Assembly (NCBI GenBank): GCA_964360635.1
Contig: CAYHXO010000008.1
Span: 3,676-67,675 of the forward strand
Source: CALRGE01 sp964360635
Lineage (GTDB): Bacteria > Patescibacteriota > Gracilibacteria > UBA1369 > 2-02-FULL-48-14
DNA: 64,000 bases
Direction: 5' to 3'
Each line of letters begins with the position of its first letter. The stretch's first letter is position 1. Position numbers and translations under genes: made by a program. The notes below the pieces were generated by a model. The model made no database searches and was not told where the DNA came from. It saw nothing but the letters and a program-made list of their open reading frames with translations. Below are positions 35,009 to 43,756 of the stretch, in pieces.

Positions 35009-36205
35009 ATGAAATATCCAGTTCAAATTGGCGTTGGCTGCGCTGACATTACCGATTTAGAGAAAAAATATGTGAACGAAGTTTTAGATTCTGGCCGACT
35101 TTCTTATGGAAAGTTTTCTCAAGCATTCGAAGGCAAATTTGCTGCAGCGCACGATAGAAAATTCGCCGTTCTTAGTAACAGTGGAACCAGTTCTTTACAG
35201 GTTGCACTAGCTGCCATGAAGGAAAAATGGAAATGGAAAGATGGAGATGAAGTGATTGTTCCTGCCTTAACATTTATTGCAACTTCAAACATAGTTTTGC
35301 AAAATAATATGAAGGTCATTTTCGTAGATATTGATCCTATTACTTATAATATCGATCCATCAAAAATCGAAGCTGCAATCTCGCCAAAAACTCGAGCAAT
35401 TATTCCGGTTCATCTTTTTGGACTTCCATGTGATATGAACGCAATCTGCAAGATTGCGCAAAAGTACAATCTAAAAATTCTTGAGGATTCATGTGAGACA
35501 ATGCTGGTTTCTGCGCAAGGTCATAAAGTCGGCTCACGTGGTGATATTGCTTGTTTTTCAACATACATGGCGCATTTAATTGTCACAGGAGTTGGCGGAC
35601 TTTCACTCACAAATGACGACGAGCTGGCGATTATGATGAAGAGTTATTTAAATCACGGACGCGACTCAATTTATCTAAAAATAGATGATGATAAAAATAC
35701 AAACTCAAGTGAATCACTTTTTCAAATTGTAGATCGCAGGTTCAGTTTTATTAGAATGGGTTACAGTTATAGAGTAACTGAGATGGAAGCCGCTCTCGGG
35801 CTTGCTCAAATTGAAAGAAAAGATGAAGTTATTGAGACTAGAAAAAAGAATGCCGAAAAACTTACAGAAGGTCTGCTTGAACTTGAGAAATATTTACAAT
35901 TGCCAAGTACTCCTGAGGGTTATGAACATGCTTTTATGATGTATCCAATTGTATTGAAAAATTCTGCAGCACGCGATCCGCTAATTATATTTTTGGAAGA
36001 AAAAAATATTGAAACAAGATATATGGTTCCACTTATCAACCAACCTTATTATTTAGACTTATTTGGTGATCTAGCAGCACAATTTCCAAACGCTGATTAT
36101 GTGAATAAACATGGTTTTTACATTGGCTGTCATAAAGCTATAGGCGATGCCGAAATAAAGTTTATTATCGATTCTTTTATAGAATATTTTTCAAAAAATG
36201 CCTAA
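35009..36205 (+). CDS. DegT-family PLP protein with His replacing the Schiff-base Lys; ColD-like 3-dehydratase candidate
   Basis: A 398-residue DegT fold protein. The phosphate loop NSGTSSLQVA and ring aspartate ILEDSCETML are present. At the lysine position the sequence is STYMAHLIVTGVGG, with H189 (codon 35573-35575) where active transaminases have Lys. ColD (GDP-4-keto-6-deoxymannose 3-dehydratase) and the related E1/RfbH enzymes carry a histidine at the same site and dehydrate instead of transaminate. Gmd next door makes the ColD substrate, so a GDP-3-deoxy sugar product is predicted. I start at the ATG at 35009; the frame opens at 34991. Glu of the usual GEGG is Val here. Confidence 0.8.
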   Translation: MKYPVQIGVGCADITDLEKKYVNEVLDSGRLSYGKFSQAFEGKFAAAHDRKFAVLSNSGTSSLQVALAAMKEKWKWKDGDEVIVPALTFIATSNIVLQNNMKVIFVDIDPITYNIDPSKIEAAISPKTRAIIPVHLFGLPCDMNAICKIAQKYNLKILEDSCETMLVSAQGHKVGSRGDIACFSTYMAHLIVTGVGGLSLTNDDELAIMMKSYLNHGRDSIYLKIDDDKNTNSSESLFQIVDRRFSFIRMGYSYRVTEMEAALGLAQIERKDEVIETRKKNAEKLTEGLLELEKYLQLPSTPEGYEHAFMMYPIVLKNSAARDPLIIFLEEKNIETRYMVPLINQPYYLDLFGDLAAQFPNADYVNKHGFYIGCHKAIGDAEIKFIIDSFIEYFSKNA

Positions 36206-37106
36206 AGTTTTAATCACAGGTGGCAACGGATTTCTTGGAAAAAATATTATCCCAATACTTCTAGATGCAGGTTTTGACATCACAAATCTATCATTGCATC
36301 CGTATGAGAATACTAACGTAAAAAATATTCATTTTGATGCTTTCAAAGATGAGCCATCAGAAGTTTTAAGAAGCACGGATTTTGATTTTGTGATTCATTT
36401 GGCTGCATATGCCAGTCCTAAACTTGCTGATGATTTTGATAAAACAATTGAATTAAATGTTCTTCTCACTGAAAAACTTTTGAAAGTTGCAAGTACATTT
36501 ATATCACTCAAAAAATTCCTATTTTTCTCTTCAGCAACGACATATTCAGATGAAGCAGCTCGTCCATTAAAAGAAGATTCCGAGCAAAAAGCACATGAAG
36601 GTGACAATTATGCATATTCAAAAATTGAAGCAGAAAAAACCTGTAAAATCTATATGTCACATGGAGTACCGGTGAAGATACTTCGTATAACTAACTGTTT
36701 TGGCCCCAATCAAAATTGGAAGGATAGGCCCAATTTAATCCCACAAATTATTAAAGAGGCAATTTTAGATAAGAAAATCACAATTTTGAACGGAAATCAC
36801 ACACGGGATTTTTTATATGCCAAAGATTTAGCAAGAATTATAAGATTATGCCTTGAAGATAAGCAAAATTTCGATATCCTAAACATTGCTAGTGGCAATT
36901 TACATGAAGTAGGTCAGATTGCGGAAATAATTGCAAAAGAACTGAATGTGCAGGTTGAAGATCAAAAAAAAGAAATTAACAGGTCAAAAGATCTAACCCT
37001 AGATACGACTCAATTTAAAAAATTATTTCCTGGATTCATGTTTACACCATTAGAAAAAGCGCTTAAAGAAACTCTGGAATCATATATCACTGAAATTGGC
37101 GAATGA
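36198..37106 (+). CDS. NAD-dependent epimerase/reductase (SDR), candidate ColC-like step
   Basis: A 302-residue extended SDR with NAD motif TGGNGFLGKN, HLAAYASPKLADD, SSATTYSDEA, active-site NYAYSKIEAEK and RITNCFGPNQNW. It overlaps the ColD-like gene by 8 bases and forms an ATGA overlap with the glycosyltransferase gene. In colitose synthesis the ColD product is epimerised and reduced at C4 by an SDR (ColC). Location suggests an equivalent role. Similarity to ColC itself cannot be measured here, and other SDR reactions are possible. Confidence 0.78.
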   Translation: MPKVLITGGNGFLGKNIIPILLDAGFDITNLSLHPYENTNVKNIHFDAFKDEPSEVLRSTDFDFVIHLAAYASPKLADDFDKTIELNVLLTEKLLKVASTFISLKKFLFFSSATTYSDEAARPLKEDSEQKAHEGDNYAYSKIEAEKTCKIYMSHGVPVKILRITNCFGPNQNWKDRPNLIPQIIKEAILDKKITILNGNHTRDFLYAKDLARIIRLCLEDKQNFDILNIASGNLHEVGQIAEIIAKELNVQVEDQKKEINRSKDLTLDTTQFKKLFPGFMFTPLEKALKETLESYITEIGE

Positions 37107-37822
37107 AAAAATCTTTGATAGTTATACCAACCAAAAATGAGAAGGATAATATAGCTTTAATGATTAAAAGTGTGCTTAAAAATATGCCTCAAGCTACGGT
37201 TCTTATTGTCGACGATAACTCCAAAGATAAAACCGCAGACGAAGTAAGAAAATTTGCAAAAGACAAACGCGTAAAATTAATTATAAGGAAAGGAAGGAAA
37301 GGGAGAGGTGGAGCAGTTTTAGAAGGTTTTAGATGGGGACTTTTAAAAGGCGACTTCAATTATTTTTTTGAAATGGACGCAGATTTTTCACATGATCCAA
37401 AGGATCTTCCAAGACTTCTTGAGGAAGTTCAGAAAGGGTATGACATGGTTATTGGGTCACGTTATTTGCCTAAAAGCGAAATACAAAACTGGGGCGTCAA
37501 ACGCACCATATTCAGTAAATTGGCAAATATATATGCAAGGTGTTTTTTGGGCATACCAATCAGTGATTATACAAATGGATATAGAATATTTACAAAAGAA
37601 GCAGTGGAATCAATCAATTTGAAACAAATAGATGCAAAGGGATATATCGTTTTGAGTCATGTGTCTTATCAACTGCATCTTAAAAGGAAAAAAATTGGTG
37701 AAATCCCAATTATTTTTGTAAATAGAGTTCGTGGCACTTCCAATTTACATCTCAAGGAGATATTATCAGCCTTTTCAGGTATACTTATTTTAAGATTAAA
37801 AAAACATAAATTATTAAAATAA
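37103..37822 (+). CDS. GT2 dolichol-phosphate-mannose synthase-like glycosyltransferase
   Basis: A 239-residue soluble GT2 enzyme of the DPM1 branch. It has LIVIPTKNEKDNI at the N-terminus, VDDNSKDKTADE, the metal-binding EMDADFSHDPKD near residue 93 and GSRYLPKS, DYTNGYRIF as acceptor region. Unlike the protein at 21200 it has no membrane helices. It would transfer a sugar, probably GDP-linked given the neighbours, to polyprenyl phosphate. The start forms an ATGA overlap with the preceding gene. Confidence 0.87.
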   Translation: MKKSLIVIPTKNEKDNIALMIKSVLKNMPQATVLIVDDNSKDKTADEVRKFAKDKRVKLIIRKGRKGRGGAVLEGFRWGLLKGDFNYFFEMDADFSHDPKDLPRLLEEVQKGYDMVIGSRYLPKSEIQNWGVKRTIFSKLANIYARCFLGIPISDYTNGYRIFTKEAVESINLKQIDAKGYIVLSHVSYQLHLKRKKIGEIPIIFVNRVRGTSNLHLKEILSAFSGILILRLKKHKLLK

Positions 37823-37829
37823 TTAGAAT

Positions 37830-39659
37830 ATGTGTGGCATAAACGGATTTAATTTTAATGATAAAGACCTCATACTCAAGATGATAGATGCAACCCATCA
37901 TCGGGGGCCTGATCAGGAAGGCTATTGTTTGTATGATGAAATGTCAATTGGGCACACGAGGCTATCAATTATTGATTTATCTGAAAATGGTAAACAACCT
38001 ATGTATAGTGAGGATAAATCTTTAAGTATTGTATTCAATGGTGAAATTTATAATTACATCAAGCTCCGAGAAATTTTAAAAAATAAAGGTCATAGCTTTA
38101 GAACAAAAACTGATACTGAAGTAATTTTAAAGGCATTCATGGAATACGGTGAGGATTGTGTTAATCATTTTAATGGAATATTTGCATTTGCAATCTATGA
38201 TAGGAATGATAATTCTCTTTTTCTTGCCAGGGATCATATTGGAGTAAAGCCACTATATTTTTTTTGGGATGGCAAAAAATTCATTTTTTCATCCGAAATT
38301 AAAGCAATTTTATGTCATGAAATTACAAGAAAGGTTAATAAGCATGCACTTCCATTGTACTTTGACATGAATTATATCCCAGCGCCTCATACAATTTGGG
38401 AGAATATTTATAAACTACCCGCAGCCAGTACATTAAAGTTGAAGAATAATACTCTTTCTCAACGTAAATACTGGCAATTAAGCGAAGGATCAATGATTCA
38501 TTCAAAAACTGAAATAAAAACTGAAATCTTAGATCTATTCAAAGATTCAGTTAAAGGCCAAATGATTTCAGATAGACCAATAGGTATTTTTTTAAGTGGT
38601 GGTATTGACTCTACTGCAATGCTAGCTGTAGCAAGTCAATTTTCAAATGGAAAAATCACAACATTTTCATCAGGCTATGGTGGGACTAATATACAAAAAA
38701 AATATAATGTTGACTTGGACATTGCAAAACAAGTATCAAAGTATTTTGATACTGATCATCATGAACTGATAATCACTGGCAAGATGGCATTAGCAAATTT
38801 AGAAAGGGTAATTTTTCAAATGGATGAACCAAATTCAAATCCTACACAAATATCAACCTACCTATTATCTGAATTTGCAAAAAAAAAGGTCGCTGTTTCT
38901 CTTACAGGAGATGGTGGAGATGAGATATTTGGAGGATACGAACACTATTACTCAATCCGTAGATTGAGATACCTCAGTTACATGCCAGAAATATTACATC
39001 CAATGATTACTAACTACATTAATAAAAATTCAATTTCAACTTTATCAGATTTAAAGAGTCCAACAGATCGTTATTTGCACTTTTGGAAAAACTCTCAATC
39101 AGAGTTAAAGAAGATTCTTAATCCATGTATTTTGAATACAAATATGACCAATAATTTCTTTTATAATCAAAATTTGTTTGAACACAACATAAAGGATTCT
39201 GAAAATGAAGTAATGCGTGCTGATATAAAAACATGGCTTGTGGATGAGTCATTGATGAGGGCAGATAAAATGTCTATGGCATTTGGCCTAGAGCTAAGAC
39301 TGCCATTCCTAGACTATAAATTAGTTGAATTTGCACAGAAGATACCTTCCAAATTTAAACTAAGAAACAAGACACAGGGCAAATCAATTTTTATTCAAGC
39401 TATTAGAGATATCATTCCATCTTATGTATTAGATAAGCCAAAACATGGGTGGGTCTCTCCAGCAGCAAAATGGATTAGTAGTGATTTAAAGGAGTTTTTC
39501 TATGATACATTATCTTATGCTAATTTAGATCGGGAAGTGTTTAATCCAGAGGAAGTTATGAAAATGCTAGATGACCATGTTAGTGGGAAAAAATACAATC
39601 TAACATTATTATGGGCAATAATGACTTACCAAGTATGGAAAAAAACAAACAAAGTATAG
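37830..39659 (+). CDS. asnB: Second asparagine synthase-type amidotransferase
   Basis: A 609-residue paralogue of the protein at 22144. The glutaminase domain starts MCGING with catalytic Cys2 and has HHRGPDQEG and FNGEIYNYI. The synthetase domain has SGGIDSTAMLA near residue 253, TGDGGDEIFGGY and LRLPFLDYKLVEF. Both active sites look intact. Two such genes, each followed by a polytopic membrane protein gene that overlaps its end, give a repeated module. Amidation of a uronic acid or another carboxylated sugar is the likely role. Confidence 0.88.
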   Translation: MCGINGFNFNDKDLILKMIDATHHRGPDQEGYCLYDEMSIGHTRLSIIDLSENGKQPMYSEDKSLSIVFNGEIYNYIKLREILKNKGHSFRTKTDTEVILKAFMEYGEDCVNHFNGIFAFAIYDRNDNSLFLARDHIGVKPLYFFWDGKKFIFSSEIKAILCHEITRKVNKHALPLYFDMNYIPAPHTIWENIYKLPAASTLKLKNNTLSQRKYWQLSEGSMIHSKTEIKTEILDLFKDSVKGQMISDRPIGIFLSGGIDSTAMLAVASQFSNGKITTFSSGYGGTNIQKKYNVDLDIAKQVSKYFDTDHHELIITGKMALANLERVIFQMDEPNSNPTQISTYLLSEFAKKKVAVSLTGDGGDEIFGGYEHYYSIRRLRYLSYMPEILHPMITNYINKNSISTLSDLKSPTDRYLHFWKNSQSELKKILNPCILNTNMTNNFFYNQNLFEHNIKDSENEVMRADIKTWLVDESLMRADKMSMAFGLELRLPFLDYKLVEFAQKIPSKFKLRNKTQGKSIFIQAIRDIIPSYVLDKPKHGWVSPAAKWISSDLKEFFYDTLSYANLDREVFNPEEVMKMLDDHVSGKKYNLTLLWAIMTYQVWKKTNKV

Positions 39660-41647
39660 TCATGGCAGGTGGTTTTTTTCTATGGCTAATGGCAGCTATA
39701 CTTTGGAACATTGACTCCATTTTTGTCTCTTTTGTTTTTCTACCTTTTTTTGTTTTTGTACCGGGGTATTTTTTTTTAAAACTACTGTGGCATGGTAGTG
39801 AAAAGTTGACTCAACTTGAAGGAATTATATTAAGTATAGGATTGAGCTTTATACTTTCATATCCAGCAGGGTTAATTAATAACCTGTTTGAATTTTTAAT
39901 GAATCAGGAGCCTTTCCAGGTACATAGAGACTCTCTAATCTTGATATATGGGGTTTTTACTATGCTACTAATTCTGCTTACTAAAAAAAAACAAGCTCCT
40001 TTTGAAATTATTATAAATAAAAAGAATAGAAGAGAAATCAGCATTGTATCTTGTCTTTTAATTTTAGCTTTTATTTTTTCAATAATTGGTTTAAAACTCC
40101 AAAATATTAATACAGATGAACAGCAATTATCATTGTATTCATATCACTTAATAGACGGAATATTTGCAGGTAGGAAAGCTTTTTTCATTAGCACTTCAAT
40201 TCATTCTCCACTCGGATTTTTCATTGCACATGTTATTTATCAAATTTTTGAACCTTTCGGCTATCAAAACATGAATGAGTTAGTATTAAGGCTACCGATG
40301 ATATTTTTTGGTCTTTTTGAATTGATGATGTTTTATATGTTTGCAAAAAAAATCAGACTACCATCGATCATTACTTATTTGGCATTTTTAATTATTGCTA
40401 TTAATTCTTATCATATTTTTGGAAGTCGACTTATGATTCCTCAGGACGGAAGCATATTGTCATCATATATTTTAATATTTTCATATTTTTTAATTGTGTT
40501 TCTGGAGGGAAATAATAGTAAAGTGAATTATTCTCGGCTAAGCATATTAGGGTTATTACTAGCTGCAATTTTTTATATTAAACTCACTGCCATATTATTA
40601 ATTCCAGTCATTTTTATTTTTTGGTTATTTAAAAAGAAATCAGTACTACAGCTAATAAATTTAAATATACTGGTATTTGTAATATTTTCTCCTGTAATTT
40701 TATTCAACTTAATAGCTTATTTTAAAATAGGTTATATGGATGTCGCATTTTCTAAATTAGCAAACATTGTAGGAATTCCTGCAAGATCCATAATGAGTGA
40801 GAATGGTACGATATATTCAGATCAATTGAATTCATTTTCAGATACTTCATTAGGATATTTAAGTATACTAATCGATCAGTGGTCGTTTAGCTTTAGCATT
40901 TTTGCTTTCTTTGGAATAATCTGTTTCCTAGTATCAAATCAATCTGACAAAAAAAATGATCAATATGGATATTATTTCCTTAGTCTTTTCTCGATTTCAG
41001 TTTTATTTTTTTCATTAAATGGATATAGAGCTTACTATAGTGAATTTCTTACTGTACCAATTATGCTTGTATCAATTATGGGATTAATGAAACATATAGA
41101 TATAAACAAAAAATTAGGATATTTGTTTACTATATCCTTACTTGCGATTTCTTTATTAGGATCAACATTGTCTACCATAAATACACATTGGTTTGTTATA
41201 GAAATACCACCTGGATTAAGTCGTGATGATATCAATACTAGATATCTACTGAATGAGTTAAGCTGGAATCAGTCTTTATCATCTACAAGTTTTCTTTCTG
41301 ACGAGGGATTCTCTATTCTTAAAGAAAGGCTAAAAGATGAGAATCAATCATTGATTATTGAAAATGTTTTATTGGATGATTATCTACACCATTTTCGTTG
41401 GTATCTACATATCAATAGAGATGTAGAAAAGTATTACTTAGGCAGTGATTATAAAGATGATTATAAATATATTCGCCTATCTGAAGCTAATGGAGTGAAT
41501 GGCATTTATATTTATAAATACAATGAAAATATTCTTCAAGTTGGAGATGAATTGCTTAAGAATCATAACGGCGAGCCAAAAATGATTATTAGATATCTAA
41601 AAAGGCAAGAATCTCTTTTGCCCGCTCCTTCCATGAATACTTTTTAG
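39635..41647 (+). CDS. Large polytopic membrane protein, probable GT-C/GT39-like glycosyltransferase
   Basis: About 670 residues with roughly twelve hydrophobic helices. The first long loop contains NINTDEQQLSLYSYH, an acidic motif placed as in ArnT/PMT-type GT39 enzymes. A soluble C-terminal region follows the last helix (about 530-670). The frame opens at 39611; ATGs at 39635 and 39662 are alternative starts, the last lying just beyond the asnB stop. The 3' end overlaps the convergent GT4 gene by 59 bases. A lipid-linked sugar transfer role is inferred from architecture. Confidence 0.72.
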   Translation: MEKNKQSIVMAGGFFLWLMAAILWNIDSIFVSFVFLPFFVFVPGYFFLKLLWHGSEKLTQLEGIILSIGLSFILSYPAGLINNLFEFLMNQEPFQVHRDSLILIYGVFTMLLILLTKKKQAPFEIIINKKNRREISIVSCLLILAFIFSIIGLKLQNINTDEQQLSLYSYHLIDGIFAGRKAFFISTSIHSPLGFFIAHVIYQIFEPFGYQNMNELVLRLPMIFFGLFELMMFYMFAKKIRLPSIITYLAFLIIAINSYHIFGSRLMIPQDGSILSSYILIFSYFLIVFLEGNNSKVNYSRLSILGLLLAAIFYIKLTAILLIPVIFIFWLFKKKSVLQLINLNILVFVIFSPVILFNLIAYFKIGYMDVAFSKLANIVGIPARSIMSENGTIYSDQLNSFSDTSLGYLSILIDQWSFSFSIFAFFGIICFLVSNQSDKKNDQYGYYFLSLFSISVLFFSLNGYRAYYSEFLTVPIMLVSIMGLMKHIDINKKLGYLFTISLLAISLLGSTLSTINTHWFVIEIPPGLSRDDINTRYLLNELSWNQSLSSTSFLSDEGFSILKERLKDENQSLIIENVLLDDYLHHFRWYLHINRDVEKYYLGSDYKDDYKYIRLSEANGVNGIYIYKYNENILQVGDELLKNHNGEPKMIIRYLKRQESLLPAPSMNTF

Positions 41648-42668
41648 CTACACGCGCAGCGTGCTGTCCCCTTTCTTCCTTTGAATTCAATGCTTCAATT
41701 ATTTTTTTACGTAAATCCTTCACATCATCCGCTTTAAAAAACCACGCCATTTTTTCATTTAAAATTGCTTTTATTGCTGGGACATCACTTGCCAGTATTT
41801 TCTTTCCACTGGCCATATATTCAAATAATTTTAATGGGGAAGTATCTTCGGAAAATGCTTTATCTTTTGCACTATTTGGAATCACTAAAAGATCAGCATT
41901 AGCAATATATTTAGGTACATCTGAATGTTTTACATAAGATATAACCTTAGAGTTTTGAGCAATTTTTTCTAGATGTTTAAAGTCAGGCTCATTTTTATTC
42001 CCACCCAAAAAAATACAATTTACACCCTTAAGATCTTCACATGCTTTTGCCAAAGTAAAAACACCTTTTTCTTTATATGGTGAACCGGTGTAAAGGACAT
42101 TTTTATGAGCACTACTCTTTTTTAAATTACTAAATAATTCAATATCAACTCCATCATTTGCAATCAAAATTTCACCACTATAAATTCGTTCATATTTTTT
42201 TGCTAAAGCCTGACTAATACAAACTAAACCTCTTGCCCGTCTCAGGAAAATTTGTTGAATTAACCTGCCAATTAAGGTTTTTGGAAATGTATGTGCTTCA
42301 AAAAACCATTTTCCTCTATATCCTATTAATGGCATAAAAGTTCTCGAGTAAATCACATAATTTTTATATTTCAAACGTCTTAGTATAAATGAAACTGCAA
42401 AAGTAAAACTTTGTAAAAAATATGCAAAAGTTCTAGGCACAAAATGACTAAGCAGCAAATCTACATTCCAAATTCTTTTAACACTAATTTCCTGCTTCAA
42501 GCCATAAAATTCTTTCGCTCCATCAATTTTCACAGGTTGTTTGCGATTTGGTACAATAAGTAAAACATCTGCTCTTTCTTGCATAAAAGCCTCACACATT
42601 TTCGCAATTTGCAGTCCATGTGCCTTTTCTGTTGGAAATCTATTGTTGCTTAAATAAAGAATTTTCAT
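41589..42668 (-). CDS. GT4-family glycosyltransferase
   Basis: A 359-residue GT-B enzyme, start at the ATG (42668) overlapping the upstream TGA; the frame extends further upstream but only over that gene. The N-terminus ILYLSNNRFPTEKAHGLQIAKM and C-terminal VLYTGSPYKEKGVFTLAKA, FLGGNKNEPD and EDTSPLKLFEYMASGKKIL define the family. It would extend the lipid-linked glycan. The final 59 bases are antisense to the end of the GT-C-like gene. Confidence 0.86.
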   Translation of the reverse strand: MKILYLSNNRFPTEKAHGLQIAKMCEAFMQERADVLLIVPNRKQPVKIDGAKEFYGLKQEISVKRIWNVDLLLSHFVPRTFAYFLQSFTFAVSFILRRLKYKNYVIYSRTFMPLIGYRGKWFFEAHTFPKTLIGRLIQQIFLRRARGLVCISQALAKKYERIYSGEILIANDGVDIELFSNLKKSSAHKNVLYTGSPYKEKGVFTLAKACEDLKGVNCIFLGGNKNEPDFKHLEKIAQNSKVISYVKHSDVPKYIANADLLVIPNSAKDKAFSEDTSPLKLFEYMASGKKILASDVPAIKAILNEKMAWFFKADDVKDLRKKIIEALNSKEERGQHAARVAKKYSWKERAKEILAFLDI

Positions 42669-43297
42669 TGTTTTTCTGCAACAATGCAAATGTAAGTTCC
42701 CATTTTTGTAAATGGCCAAAAATGCAAAGGTGGATTTTTAAATGCTTGAGGAATATATGGCAGAGCCAAGTTTCTTGTCGTCATCTCTGTAACTTTCAAA
42801 TTATTCATAGCCAAAATATTGCATAGTGAGAGTGGTTCCCAAAACATCTTATGGTCATCATTTCCCAAAAAACTCCTATAATTGCTTCTCGCATGTGCCT
42901 CACCTGAAAACATCCAATGTTTCAACCAGTGTAGGTAACCATAACAGCAGGGCGTTGTAATGATAAATTTACCACCTTTTTGCAATACTCTGGAGATTTC
43001 AGCAAAACCTTTCACGGAATCTAGAACATGCTCAATTACTTCAAGTAGAATCACAGTATCAAAAGATTCATTCTCATAGGGCATTTCGAGAAATGAACCA
43101 ACTGTTGAATTAGGAAAATTATATTTCTTTAACAATTCTTCATTTGTATCAATCCCTGCCATGAAAGAATCCGGATACTTTGCCCTAAGCAACCTATGTA
43201 AATCAGCATCCTTTTCTTCTTCTCCAACGAAACCAATATCAAGAATTCGCTTTCCTAAGCCTTTTTCTAGCACCCATTCAATTCTTCTGTTTGGCAT
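42665..43297 (-). CDS. Class I SAM-dependent methyltransferase
   Basis: About 210 residues from the ATG at 43297; the frame is open to a TTG at 43384, but that would run through an inverted-repeat promoter and overlap the divergent gtrA-like gene. Motif I is KRILDIGFVGEEEKDA, motif IV is ILLEVIEHVLDS, followed by GGKFIITTPCCYGYLHW. It pairs with the GT4 gene downstream through an ATGA overlap. The substrate is unknown. Confidence 0.75.
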   Translation of the reverse strand: MPNRRIEWVLEKGLGKRILDIGFVGEEEKDADLHRLLRAKYPDSFMAGIDTNEELLKKYNFPNSTVGSFLEMPYENESFDTVILLEVIEHVLDSVKGFAEISRVLQKGGKFIITTPCCYGYLHWLKHWMFSGEAHARSNYRSFLGNDDHKMFWEPLSLCNILAMNNLKVTEMTTRNLALPYIPQAFKNPPLHFWPFTKMGTYICIVAEKQ

Positions 43298-43315
43298 AAA
43301 CTTATATAGAATCAC

Positions 43316-43339
43316 GCCGATTATATATGTATAATCGGC
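43316..43339. promoter_or_regulatory. 24-base inverted repeat carrying symmetric -10 boxes (divergent promoter/operator)
   Basis: The arms GCCGATTATA (43316-43325) and TATAATCGGC (43330-43339) are perfect reverse complements around a 4-base centre. Rightward the TATAAT at 43330-43335 lies 7 bases before the ATG at 43343. Leftward the mirror TATAAT (43320-43325) lies 22 bases before the ATG at 43297. One protein bound here could control both genes. Confidence 0.6.
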
Positions 43340-43342
43340 AAC

Positions 43343-43756
43343 ATGAAACAGCATTGGGAAAAGATTCCGCTTAGCTTTAGACAATTCATAAAATTTTGTA
43401 TTGTTGGTGTTATTAATACCGCAATAGATACACTTACTTATTATTTCTTCACGAGATTTTTAAATGTATTTTATCTGACGGCAAATGTTTTTGCCTTTAT
43501 CATTTCAACCGCAAATAGCTACTATCTAAATAGAAATTTTACTTTTCAAAGTGTTCATGAAAAGAAGAAGCTTGAGTACGGTAAATTTATTGGCATCCAA
43601 CTCGTAGGCTTGGCAATAACAGAAGTAATATTGTATCTTTTCGTTACTTATTTCGGCCAAGAACACGATATAATTGGCAAGCTTTCAGCAGTAGTCGTAG
43701 TACTTTTCTGGAACTTTTTCGGCAGTAAATTTTTTGTCTTTAAAATAAAGAAATAA
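43343..43756 (+). CDS. GtrA-family membrane protein
   Basis: A 137-residue protein with four predicted membrane helices. FRQFIKFCIVGVINTAIDTLTYY, the NSYYLNRNFTF signature after helix 2 and the terminal FWNFFGSKFFVF are characteristic of GtrA. It probably helps move polyprenyl-linked sugars across the membrane together with a GT2 enzyme. It is a single-gene transcript whose end overlaps the convergent GT4 gene by 17 bases. Confidence 0.9.
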   Translation: MKQHWEKIPLSFRQFIKFCIVGVINTAIDTLTYYFFTRFLNVFYLTANVFAFIISTANSYYLNRNFTFQSVHEKKKLEYGKFIGIQLVGLAITEVILYLFVTYFGQEHDIIGKLSAVVVVLFWNFFGSKFFVFKIKK

